From positions 1-44,316 of the forward strand of contig CAJXRZ010000048.1 of the NCBI GenBank assembly GCA_913060515.1: 44,316 bases of DNA, in the 5' to 3' direction. How positions within the stretch are numbered: the stretch's first letter is position 1; each line of letters opens with the position of its first letter. The translations under genes were made by a program, and so were the position numbers. Shown here piece by piece: positions 33,012-40,187 of this stretch. The DNA comes from an uncultured Pseudomonadota bacterium (GTDB lineage: Bacteria > Myxococcota_A > UBA796 > CAJQPC01). A model generated the notes under the pieces. The model was given only the letters and a program-made list of their open reading frames with translations. It was not told where the DNA came from and did no database searches.

Positions 33012-33024
33012 CACGGCCGTTGCA
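33008..33024 (+). promoter_or_regulatory. Sigma-54 promoter (CCGGCACGGCCGTTGCA), rightward, for the BcsB-like gene
   Basis: Plus-strand -24 (GGCACG) and -12 (TTGC) with spacing 12; start predicted near 33035, leaving a 15-base leader with GGAG at 33040 before the ATG at 33050. It overlaps the leftward promoter by 4 bases. Confidence 0.78.
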
Positions 33025-33049
33025 ATGAGCTGGGCAACTGGAGACACAA

Positions 33050-34966
33050 ATGGCTTTCCTCATGCTGCTCTCAGCAGCCCTGGCCGCTGAACAAGAACTC
33101 TCCCCAGAAACCCTGGTCTTTCGTGGACTACAGGCGGAACACAGCGTGAGTTTGACCGGCCCAAGCGAGGGCCCAGTGACCCTCGCGCTCGATCTGAGCG
33201 GCTCGGAGAGGCTCGAGGCCGATGAGAGTTGGTTCACGGTGTCCATGGACGGTGTGCCAGTGCGGACCACCTCTTTGGCCGCGGTGTACCAGAGTGGAAC
33301 ACATGGGCACATGGACCTGGAACTCCCTGCTTTGGAGGCGGGTTTTCACACCCTGACCCTCACGACCAATCTCTGGACCGACCAAGACCCTTGTCTGGAC
33401 CGGGGCGCCGAGAGCGCCTGGTTGCGGGTGGACCCGAGCAGCGCTCTGTCCTGGCAGGCACCGACCGGAAGCACACGCCTGACCTCGCTCATAGAAGACT
33501 GGCAAACCCAGGACGAGCCGGTGAGCTTGGTCCTTCCCGTGGTGCCAACCGAGGCGGGCGTCGCTGCCCTCCTCTCTACCCAACGCCTGCTGCAAGGCTG
33601 GGGCCTGGAGACCACCCTGGAGCCCGGCAGTCCCGCGATTCACCTGATGCAGGCCAGTGTCCTGGCGGAGGAAGACCCACAGTGGGCCGCAGGCTTGGAG
33701 ATACTGCGCACCACAGCAGACGCCCAAGTTGTCGTGGACCGGGTGGACGACACCCTCCGCGTACTGACCCTCCGCCCCGAGCTCTGGTCCCAAGCCCTGA
33801 GCGCGCTGACCCCTGAGCTGCTCGCACGGTGCACCGAGTTGCCCTGTGTCCTGGGCCCGCTGCCCGCGCTCAGTCATCTAGAAGCCCCCGGAAACAGCAC
33901 ACCCCCAAGCACCCTGGGCGACTTGGGTCTGGAACGGGGCGCGGTCTTTGTCGGAGAAGGCAGCCACACTCTGCGCCTTCCCTTTGGACGGCCGGCGACC
34001 ACTCAAGTCACCGAGGCCCCGGTTGTGGACCTGCGCGTCAAGCTGCCCAAGGGCATTGACCTGGAGTCCAGCAGCACCGCAAGCCTCTGGCTCGGCGACC
34101 GGCCCATCGAGACCTGGAAGCTGCGCGGCGGCGAGCAGCGCTTGATCGCCCGACTTCCCGAGTACGCCTGGGCTGACGCTCTCTGGGATCTGCGCCTGGA
34201 GCTGCAGCTGGACCCAGAGAACGAGAACTGCCACGCCATCGACCCCAAGCACAACTGGATCGAGGTCGCCCCCGAGAGCGCCGTGCTGCTGGCCCTGGAC
34301 GAGCCACACTTCGAAGGCTTGAGCGGCTTTGAGCGCGCGACACAGGACACCCCAGCGACCCTGCGTTTCAACCCAGAGCTCACCTGGTCCCAGTGGCAGC
34401 TGACCGGCGAGCTCCTGGGCGCCCTTCCCATGAAGCGCGACTTGCTCTCCCAGAGCTCCGCGTGTGAAGGCCCCTGCATTGAGCCCCGGGTGGCGACGGT
34501 GCGAGACCCCCTGGCCTCCTGGATCTCCGGTGCCCCAGCCTGGAAGGACCCAGAGGGGACCGCCGAGCTGCCTCTGAGCGCCAGCCGCGGCTACCCGGCC
34601 CTGCAAGCCAGCGACTGCGCGCAAGGCGACTGCCAAACTCTGTCCCTCTATTTGCCCCGCACAGCGCGCGTTCCTGAGAACCCACCCCCCTTCTCCGCCT
34701 TGGTCGGACACCAGACCGTCTGGGACGGAGAGGCGTGGGTGAGTTTGGAGGAGGACGCTGAGCCCACGCTGACCTTGGCCCGCGCCGACCAAGCCTCCCT
34801 TGCAGAGATGGACCAGAGCGTCTCCACAAACGAGGCCAGGCTCTCCCGAGTCGACCAAGCCATGTTGGCCTTGCTCCTTCTGGTCGCCTTCATGGGTGGC
34901 CTGTGGGTCTACCGAAGCACCAAGAAGCAGGAGTCCACCGTGATGGAGGACATCGAGGTGGCCTGA
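33050..34966 (+). CDS. BcsB-like periplasmic/inner-membrane partner of the polysaccharide synthase
   Basis: The 638-residue protein has a signal peptide (A-F-L-M-L-L-S-A-A-L-A-A), a long periplasmic region and a C-terminal transmembrane helix (about 604-624) followed by a short charged tail. The periplasmic part shows an internal duplication like BcsB: first a beta domain ending D-P-C-L-D-R-G-A-E-S-A-W-L-R-V (about 115-128), later N-C-H-A-I-D-P-K-H-N-W-I-E-V (about 395-408), each with a Cys and a Trp in equivalent places. BcsB guides nascent cellulose through the periplasm. Sequence similarity is modest, so the match is based on layout and this repeat. The ATG at 33050 has GGAG 6-7 nt upstream and a sigma-54 promoter just before it. 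It is convergent with the TPR-porin gene across a terminator. Confidence 0.78.
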   Translation: MAFLMLLSAALAAEQELSPETLVFRGLQAEHSVSLTGPSEGPVTLALDLSGSERLEADESWFTVSMDGVPVRTTSLAAVYQSGTHGHMDLELPALEAGFHTLTLTTNLWTDQDPCLDRGAESAWLRVDPSSALSWQAPTGSTRLTSLIEDWQTQDEPVSLVLPVVPTEAGVAALLSTQRLLQGWGLETTLEPGSPAIHLMQASVLAEEDPQWAAGLEILRTTADAQVVVDRVDDTLRVLTLRPELWSQALSALTPELLARCTELPCVLGPLPALSHLEAPGNSTPPSTLGDLGLERGAVFVGEGSHTLRLPFGRPATTQVTEAPVVDLRVKLPKGIDLESSSTASLWLGDRPIETWKLRGGEQRLIARLPEYAWADALWDLRLELQLDPENENCHAIDPKHNWIEVAPESAVLLALDEPHFEGLSGFERATQDTPATLRFNPELTWSQWQLTGELLGALPMKRDLLSQSSACEGPCIEPRVATVRDPLASWISGAPAWKDPEGTAELPLSASRGYPALQASDCAQGDCQTLSLYLPRTARVPENPPPFSALVGHQTVWDGEAWVSLEEDAEPTLTLARADQASLAEMDQSVSTNEARLSRVDQAMLALLLLVAFMGGLWVYRSTKKQESTVMEDIEVA

Positions 34967-34996
34967 GCCCCCGGGCTCGGGAGCCTGGCAAAGAGC

Positions 34997-35026
34997 GCGC
35001 CCCTCAGCTCCATAGCTGAGGGGCGC
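34997..35026. terminator. Bidirectional hairpin terminator between BcsB-like and TPR-porin genes
   Basis: A perfect 13-bp stem (GCGCCCCTCAGCT / AGCTGAGGGGCGC) with a 4-base loop, followed by TTCT on the plus side. It separates the convergent genes ending at 34966 and 35083. The T-run is short, so efficiency is uncertain. Confidence 0.7.
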
Positions 35027-35082
35027 TTCTGCCTCTGGCGCTGCACCCTACCCAGCGGAGTGCCCCATCCGGGCCCTGCCCC

Positions 35083-36288
35083 TCAGGGCAGGTCGACCTG
35101 CCACGCCACACCGGCCTGCAGCAGGCTGAAGCGCCCGGTCATGCCTTGGACACTGGTGGACAGAGCGTGTCCCTCACTCAGGGGCACGGTCCAACCCACA
35201 GCGGCGACATGCAGCCACCCCTGCGCATCGTGCAGCGTGGCCAGGTCCACACGGAGCGCGGTGTTGCCCACGGCGCTCCCACCGCTCAGCGCCAGGCCGG
35301 TCCCCACCCCGCTGGGCCCCCAAGACCCGCTGACTTGCACCCGGGTCCAACTCTCATGGGCCAGCGGACGAGACCAAGCCAGGCCCGCCCGGTGGTCCAG
35401 GGCGTCCTTGGTGCGCCCCGGGGTCCAGCTCAACTCCCAGTTGCCCTCTCCCACCTCCCGTCCCAGGCTGAGCGGCGCACCGATCCACGGGGTGCCGCCT
35501 CGGGCCTGTATCCCAGCCCCAAGGACCCAGGGGCCCTGTGAGAGGCGCGCACCCACACCGCCTGTGTGGATGGGCCGCTCGGCGTTCGAGCTCCCCAACT
35601 GCGGGCTGACCCCCATGCGCCATTCGGCCTGCAGGCCCACTCGGGAGCGCGGCTTATGGGCCACCGACGCCAAAGCACCGGCCCCCTTTCCGCCCGCACT
35701 GCTCCAGCCTTCCAGGCCGACACGGGCGGTGCCGCGGTGCATCCCAGCCAGAGTCTCCAGGCCTCGTTTGGCCTCGCTGGTGGAGGGATCCAGCTTCAGG
35801 GCCTGCTCAAAGTCCGACCGCGCAGCCTTGGGGGCACCCTTGGCCAGGTTCAAGCTTCCTCTCGCCGCCCAAAGCTCTGCTTGATCCGGCGCATCCTGGA
35901 TCAACTCATCCATGAGAAGACCCGCGCTGGCGAAGCGAGACTGCCACCCCAGAAGCCGCGCCTGCATCAGACGGGCCCCGGCCAACTCCGGGTCCAAGGC
36001 CAGCGCCTGTTCCACGGCGGCCAAGGCCTCCTCGCTGCGTTCCATCCAGCTCAGCGTCACCCCCAGCTCGAACCAAGCGGCTGGAGAATCGCCGGCCGTC
36101 GCAGCCCGGAAACAGGCCTCGGCCTCCTCCAGCTCCCCCACCTCACGCGCCATCAGCCCCAGGTAGAACCACGCCAGGTCCGCCTCCTCCCCCACGGTCA
36201 ACTGCTGCAACGCAGAGCCATCGCGTTGAAAGAAGGCCTCGTCGGCAGGAGCCGCTCCCGCCAAGCTGCTCAGCAGGAGGACAAACAT
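35083..36288 (-). CDS. TPR + outer-membrane beta-barrel protein (BcsC/PgaA/YaiO-like export porin)
   Basis: The 401-residue protein has a signal peptide (M-F-V-L-L-L-S-S-L-A-G-A-A), TPR-like helices (about 30-190; for example A-A-W-F-E-L-G-V-T-L-S-W and A-E-L-W-A-A-R-G-S-L-N-L-A-K-G) and a C-terminal part (about 200-400) with alternating polar/aromatic strands such as V-G-L-Q-A-E-W-R-M-G-V and W-V-L-G-A-G-I-Q-A-R, typical of a transmembrane beta-barrel. TPR-plus-barrel is the build of BcsC, PgaA, AlgK-AlgE and YaiO-type export proteins, so this should be the outer-membrane gate for the polymer; the barrel is short. It starts within the PHP gene (19-base overlap), so the two are coupled. Confidence 0.75.
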   Translation of the reverse strand: MFVLLLSSLAGAAPADEAFFQRDGSALQQLTVGEEADLAWFYLGLMAREVGELEEAEACFRAATAGDSPAAWFELGVTLSWMERSEEALAAVEQALALDPELAGARLMQARLLGWQSRFASAGLLMDELIQDAPDQAELWAARGSLNLAKGAPKAARSDFEQALKLDPSTSEAKRGLETLAGMHRGTARVGLEGWSSAGGKGAGALASVAHKPRSRVGLQAEWRMGVSPQLGSSNAERPIHTGGVGARLSQGPWVLGAGIQARGGTPWIGAPLSLGREVGEGNWELSWTPGRTKDALDHRAGLAWSRPLAHESWTRVQVSGSWGPSGVGTGLALSGGSAVGNTALRVDLATLHDAQGWLHVAAVGWTVPLSEGHALSTSVQGMTGRFSLLQAGVAWQVDLP

Positions 36289-37025
36289 GCCGTCCCCGCA
36301 TCTTGCCGCTCATAGCTCCCGCGCTCAAAGGCCTGGGCCAGCTGGGTGACGTAGGTGTATTGGCCAATATCCTTGGCGTGGTGCGCGTCCGAGCTGGCGA
36401 CCACGGGTACGCCCGCGTTCAAGAAGACGCCAACCACGGAGACGGAGGGACAGGCCCAGCGCTCATCCACTTCCAGAATGGCCCCCGTCTGTTTGGCGAC
36501 CTGAGCCAAGCGGTAGACCGCGCCGTGACCGATGGCGCGCTCGCTCAGACCGACCTTGGGCAAGAAGCTGCAGAGATGGGCGATGACCGCCCCGGGACAG
36601 CGCTTCAGCGCGCGCTCGGTGGAGACCATCAGGGCCTCGATCACGCGCCTCTCCGTCAGGCTTCCGTCGGCCAGTGCAGCGCGCGCCTGGCCCAGGGTGA
36701 GGGCCTGGTCGCGAATGGGGAGTCGGTGGTCCGCGATGTAGACCCGGTCTATGGGGGGCAATTCCTTGGGCAAGCACAAACGACCCCTCTCATCATTGAT
36801 GCGCGTCTCTACGCCAACAATGAGCTCTACCTGGGTGGTCTGCTGAAGGGCCCGGAGTTGGTCCAGGTAGAAGCCGACCCACAGCGTGTCTTCCCGGACG
36901 TGCTCCACGCAGCCCAAGCGCTTGAGGTTGAGGGCCTCTGCGGCGGCAATGTTCTCGGCAAAGGTGGTTCGGCCGTCTGAGACGGTGGAGTGGACGTGGT
37001 GGTCTTCGTCGAGGGCAATGCGCAT
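36270..37025 (-). CDS. PHP-domain metal-dependent hydrolase
   Basis: The 251-residue protein begins M-R-I-A-L-D-E-D-H-H-V-H-S, with the first PHP motif (H-x-H), then G-C-V-E-H-V-R (second), V-G-V-E-T-R (third) and S-S-D-A-H-H (fourth). PHP enzymes are phosphoesterases such as histidinol phosphatase and CpsB-type tyrosine phosphatases. No signal peptide: it is cytoplasmic, perhaps a phosphatase of a sugar or regulator in this system. The ATG at 37025 is preceded by GGAG; the frame is open upstream but without protein character. It is the first gene of an operon with the TPR-porin and is divergent from the 990-residue surface-protein gene. Confidence 0.83.
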   Translation of the reverse strand: MRIALDEDHHVHSTVSDGRTTFAENIAAAEALNLKRLGCVEHVREDTLWVGFYLDQLRALQQTTQVELIVGVETRINDERGRLCLPKELPPIDRVYIADHRLPIRDQALTLGQARAALADGSLTERRVIEALMVSTERALKRCPGAVIAHLCSFLPKVGLSERAIGHGAVYRLAQVAKQTGAILEVDERWACPSVSVVGVFLNAGVPVVASSDAHHAKDIGQYTYVTQLAQAFERGSYERQDAGTACLSSC

Positions 37026-37055
37026 GTGGGACTCCAGGAGGATGCAACCCCTGAC

Positions 37056-37072
37056 TGCAAGCGCCTTGCCAA
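37056..37072 (-). promoter_or_regulatory. Sigma-54 promoter (TTGGCAAGGCGCTTGCA) for the PHP/TPR-porin operon
   Basis: Minus-strand TTGGCA and TTGC with spacing 12; predicted start near 37044, about 19 bases before the ATG at 37025. Confidence 0.78.
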
Positions 37073-37079
37073 CCCATTT

Positions 37080-37088
37080 GGGGGGGGG
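37080..37088. repeat. Homopolymer run of nine G
   Basis: Nine G follow the leftward sigma-54 promoter on its upstream side. Together with the run of ten C at 37151-37160 it flanks the central part of this intergenic region. Such runs can change length by slippage. Confidence 0.9.
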
Positions 37089-37101
37089 ACTCTGACCCAC
37101 T

Positions 37102-37118
37102 TGTGCCACAACGGCACA
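37102..37118. promoter_or_regulatory. Inverted repeat TGTGCC-N5-GGCACA: candidate activator site
   Basis: It lies midway between the divergent sigma-54 promoters at 37072 (-) and 37168 (+). The TGTGCCAC half-site recurs between the promoters at 29558 and 29674, so this is a candidate site for the NtrC-type activator. Confidence 0.45.
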
Positions 37119-37150
37119 CCCCCTGGGCAAAGTCGTACCAAGGTGGAACA

Positions 37151-37160
37151 CCCCCCCCCC
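37151..37160. repeat. Homopolymer run of ten C, just upstream of a sigma-54 promoter
   Basis: Ten C lie 7 bases upstream of the -24 region of the rightward sigma-54 promoter (37168). Slippage here would change the distance between a bound activator (for example at 37102-37118) and the promoter. Confidence 0.9.
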
Positions 37161-37167
37161 TCTGAGC

Positions 37168-37184
37168 GCGGCACGGGCATTGCA
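37168..37184 (+). promoter_or_regulatory. Sigma-54 promoter (GCGGCACGGGCATTGCA) for the surface-protein gene
   Basis: GGCACG and TTGC with spacing 12 on the plus strand. The predicted start near 37195 leaves about 20 bases to the ATG at 37215, with GGAG at 37203-37206. Confidence 0.78.
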
Positions 37185-37214
37185 TCTCCCTTGGGGCAAC
37201 CCGGAGCGAGCCCC

Positions 37215-40187
37215 ATGACCCACCCAAAATCCCTGACCCTACTGACCCTGTTGCTCATGGCCCCCAATCTGGCGCTCGCCGAGGGGACGACCGAGCTGGG
37301 GGTGTACCAAGCACTTCGCTCTGGCACCGTGGTGCAGGTCGACATCTTGGACAGCACGGTGGAGAGCATCACCTGGACCGGTACCGGCAGCGTCACGGTC
37401 TCAGACCCCTCCGGCAGCAGCATGGGCAGCTATGCCTCCGGAGACACCATCCCGGCCAGCGGTGGAGATGGGTCCTACAAGCTTGAGATTGGCAGCAGCC
37501 AGAGCATCAGCACCGGCTGGGACGTCGCCGTAAACAGCGCCATCGACAGCGGGGGCCGCCTCTGGTCGAGCAACTGGCAGTTCAACGCTGGCTCCTATGC
37601 CAGCGCCCGTGCGGTCTCGGGCTCCTTCTACGCGGCCATCCCGGACGGAACGGGCAGCACGGCAGTGCTCGAGATGCAGACCAACGGGCTGAGCGGCTAC
37701 GTCTACAACATCGCTGCGAACCGCTACGGCGTGGACGGAGACAACGGCGGCAAGTCGGTCTCCAAGAGCGACGGGGTGATGAACCCCGAGTTCCAGATCT
37801 ACTTGAACCCACCCAGCGAGGCGGACTACCAGAGCGTCGCCCCGATGGCCGAGGGCTTTTGGCTCAACGGCGGCGCACAGACCTCGGTGGTGGACGGCAG
37901 CCTGACCGAGTGTGACCAGATCGACAGTGGCGTGAGCGGGCTGGCCTTCTTCTTCGAGAGCGACCGCGTCGGCACCTACCAAATCCAGTGTGACCTGGAC
38001 CAAGATGGGAGCTTCAGCCGAACCGGTGGCAGCAGCGACTTGTTGCTGATTGGGAGCTCCACCAGCGGCTGGAACACCGTGGGCTGGGACGGACTGGACA
38101 ACAACGGCGCGACGGTGCCGCTGGGGATCTACGACTGTACGCTGGAGGTCCACGGCGGTGAGTTTCACTACGTGGCCTACGACATCGAGACGAGCTTTGA
38201 AGGCTTCCGCCTCTACGAGTTGGACAGCAGCTACAACCGCACGCCGCTCGAGATGTACTGGGATGACTCGGCCGTGCAGAGCAACGCCATCACCATGACG
38301 GATGGCCAAACCAGTCTGGAGTCCTCAGGGGAGTCCGGCATCTCGAGCGAGCCCTACACAGATGCAGCCGCAGCCAACGTCAACGCCCGCGCCTGGGGGG
38401 CCTGGGTCTACAACGGCAAGGGGAACAACGCCTACTTGGACACCTACACCTGGCTGGACGCGGAAACGACCTTCACCATCGAGTTCAGCTCCGCAGACAG
38501 CAGCGTGGACAGCGACGGAGACGGCCTCTCCGACTACGAAGAGCTCTGCTGGTACGGCAGCGACCCAGACGTGGCGGACACGAACGGCGATGGGGTGGAT
38601 GACGGCACCGAGTACGGTGGCGGCGCCTCCTCCACAGGCTCCGGCGGCCTGGAGGCCACCCGCGGTCTGGCAGAGGCCTTGGCACAGCGGGCGATGGTTC
38701 ATCAACGCACTGCCCTGGACATCACCCAGGTCATGCCGACCAGCCTGGGGGACTCCGACATGGACATTGCGCCAGCGAGCGGCCCCATGGACAGCGTGCC
38801 CATCGAGCGCACGCCCACCGATCTGCTCACGCTGACCAACGCCACGGACCTGCGCGGCTGGGACTACGAATACGAAGGCCGCATCTTGGGCTCGGTGATT
38901 CTCCTGGAGACTTGGGGCGAGCGCTACAGCCACACAAAGCCGACCTGTGACCGGGTCAAGGGCGCCGTCCTTCAGCCTCCAAGCGCGGCCCCAATGGGCC
39001 AGCACGGCCAAGCGATTGTCGCCACTCACCGCTTCCCCACCGGCGAGCGAGAGAGCGCGCTGACCTTGATGCTCTTCGACCAAGGAGACCACTGGGTGGC
39101 CGAGTCCGGCTGGGTTCCCGAGGACTTCTCGGTGCCCACCCTGGACCAGCGGGTGCTGACGCTCCAGGTCTGGGCCACCGTAGAAGCGGATGCGCTGATG
39201 CTCGCCGAAGAGACACTGAACGCCCTAAACGAGAGCCAGCCAGTCATCTGGGATGCGCAGAGCAAGGCCCCTCGGGGCGTGATTCGGGCCACCCAGACTC
39301 TGGGCGGTCGCATGGACCTGCTGGCCCAGAACACCAGCGACGTTCCGCTGGACCTCTTCGCCCTGGTCTCCGACGACGCCGGTGAGCTGGAGCAGTGGCT
39401 CGGTGTCGTCGCACCAAACAGCAGCGCACGCTTTGCCCCGCGCTTTGCCCCCTTCGCAGAGGCCAGCTTGACCCTTGTCGGCCCCGACGGCATCGAGGAC
39501 CGCACCTGGGTCTTCGATGGCAGCTGGACCGTGCTGCACGAAGGCCTGTTCTCCGGCAAAGGCAGCGTGGAGTACTTCGAGACCCAGGGCTGTGCTGTGG
39601 ACTGGGACAACTTCGCCAAGTTCGCCGACGGTCTGGATATCGATCCCGAGCACGTGCGGGTCGACCGGCTCTTTGGATGCGCCATCGGCAGCACCCAGGA
39701 CAGCCCCTGGATGAGCCTGGCCCGTCACATGGGCGGGACCCCAAAGGACTTCTCTGCTGCCCAGAGCCTGCTCTTTTGGACGCACAGCGCGCAGGACTAC
39801 AAGGTCTGCGCCGAGTCCGCAGCGGCCCAAGACCACAGCTGCGTGACCTTGGCCGCCGAGCCCGATGGTGCCTGGGTCGCCCTGCCAGTCTCCGCCTTCC
39901 CCGCAGCGAACAGCGGGCTCTGGTCACAGGTCAGCGCCCTGACCTTTACGGTTGAAGGGGAGGAGGCCATGGAGCTAGAAATCGCGACCCTGGCGGTCAC
40001 CCAGTTCCAGGTCCCAGAGCTGGTCCCAGACACGGTCAGGGAAGGGGCCCCCGAGAACGAGGCCAATGTGTCCAGCGACCGCGAACCAGAGGTGCTCACG
40101 GGCTGCAGCACCATGCCTCCGCACAAGGGCTGGCTGCTGGCCCTGGGACTGAGCCTGGCGGCCGTTCTGGGCCGCCGGAAGCGCTAA
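37215..40187 (+). CDS. Large secreted surface protein with FlgD-like Ig segment and MYXO-CTERM-like tail (990 aa)
   Basis: The protein has a signal peptide (L-T-L-L-L-M-A-P-N-L-A-L-A), a beta-rich N-terminal half with a FlgD-like Ig segment (G-W-D-G-L-D-N-N-G-A-T-V-P-L-G-I-Y, about 290-306), one or two TSP3-like calcium repeats near residue 430 (D-S-D-G-D-G-L-S-D-Y-E-E-L), further beta domains and a C-terminal tail T-G-C-S-T-M-P-P, hydrophobic helix, G-R-R-K-R. The tail is MYXO-CTERM-like, so surface exposure is expected. It shares a divergent sigma-54 control region with the PHP/TPR-porin operon, hence it is probably a structural or binding partner of the exported polymer. The ATG at 37215 is set by GGAG and signal peptide. 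Its stop overlaps the convergent gene by 4 bases. Confidence 0.8.
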   Translation: MTHPKSLTLLTLLLMAPNLALAEGTTELGVYQALRSGTVVQVDILDSTVESITWTGTGSVTVSDPSGSSMGSYASGDTIPASGGDGSYKLEIGSSQSISTGWDVAVNSAIDSGGRLWSSNWQFNAGSYASARAVSGSFYAAIPDGTGSTAVLEMQTNGLSGYVYNIAANRYGVDGDNGGKSVSKSDGVMNPEFQIYLNPPSEADYQSVAPMAEGFWLNGGAQTSVVDGSLTECDQIDSGVSGLAFFFESDRVGTYQIQCDLDQDGSFSRTGGSSDLLLIGSSTSGWNTVGWDGLDNNGATVPLGIYDCTLEVHGGEFHYVAYDIETSFEGFRLYELDSSYNRTPLEMYWDDSAVQSNAITMTDGQTSLESSGESGISSEPYTDAAAANVNARAWGAWVYNGKGNNAYLDTYTWLDAETTFTIEFSSADSSVDSDGDGLSDYEELCWYGSDPDVADTNGDGVDDGTEYGGGASSTGSGGLEATRGLAEALAQRAMVHQRTALDITQVMPTSLGDSDMDIAPASGPMDSVPIERTPTDLLTLTNATDLRGWDYEYEGRILGSVILLETWGERYSHTKPTCDRVKGAVLQPPSAAPMGQHGQAIVATHRFPTGERESALTLMLFDQGDHWVAESGWVPEDFSVPTLDQRVLTLQVWATVEADALMLAEETLNALNESQPVIWDAQSKAPRGVIRATQTLGGRMDLLAQNTSDVPLDLFALVSDDAGELEQWLGVVAPNSSARFAPRFAPFAEASLTLVGPDGIEDRTWVFDGSWTVLHEGLFSGKGSVEYFETQGCAVDWDNFAKFADGLDIDPEHVRVDRLFGCAIGSTQDSPWMSLARHMGGTPKDFSAAQSLLFWTHSAQDYKVCAESAAAQDHSCVTLAAEPDGAWVALPVSAFPAANSGLWSQVSALTFTVEGEEAMELEIATLAVTQFQVPELVPDTVREGAPENEANVSSDREPEVLTGCSTMPPHKGWLLALGLSLAAVLGRRKR

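Noticed and set aside
37125-37142. Minus-strand TTGGTACG ... TTGCC near the PHP gene
   Set aside because: GG-GC spacing is 11 and the -24 box has a mismatch; the promoter at 37072-37056 is correct.
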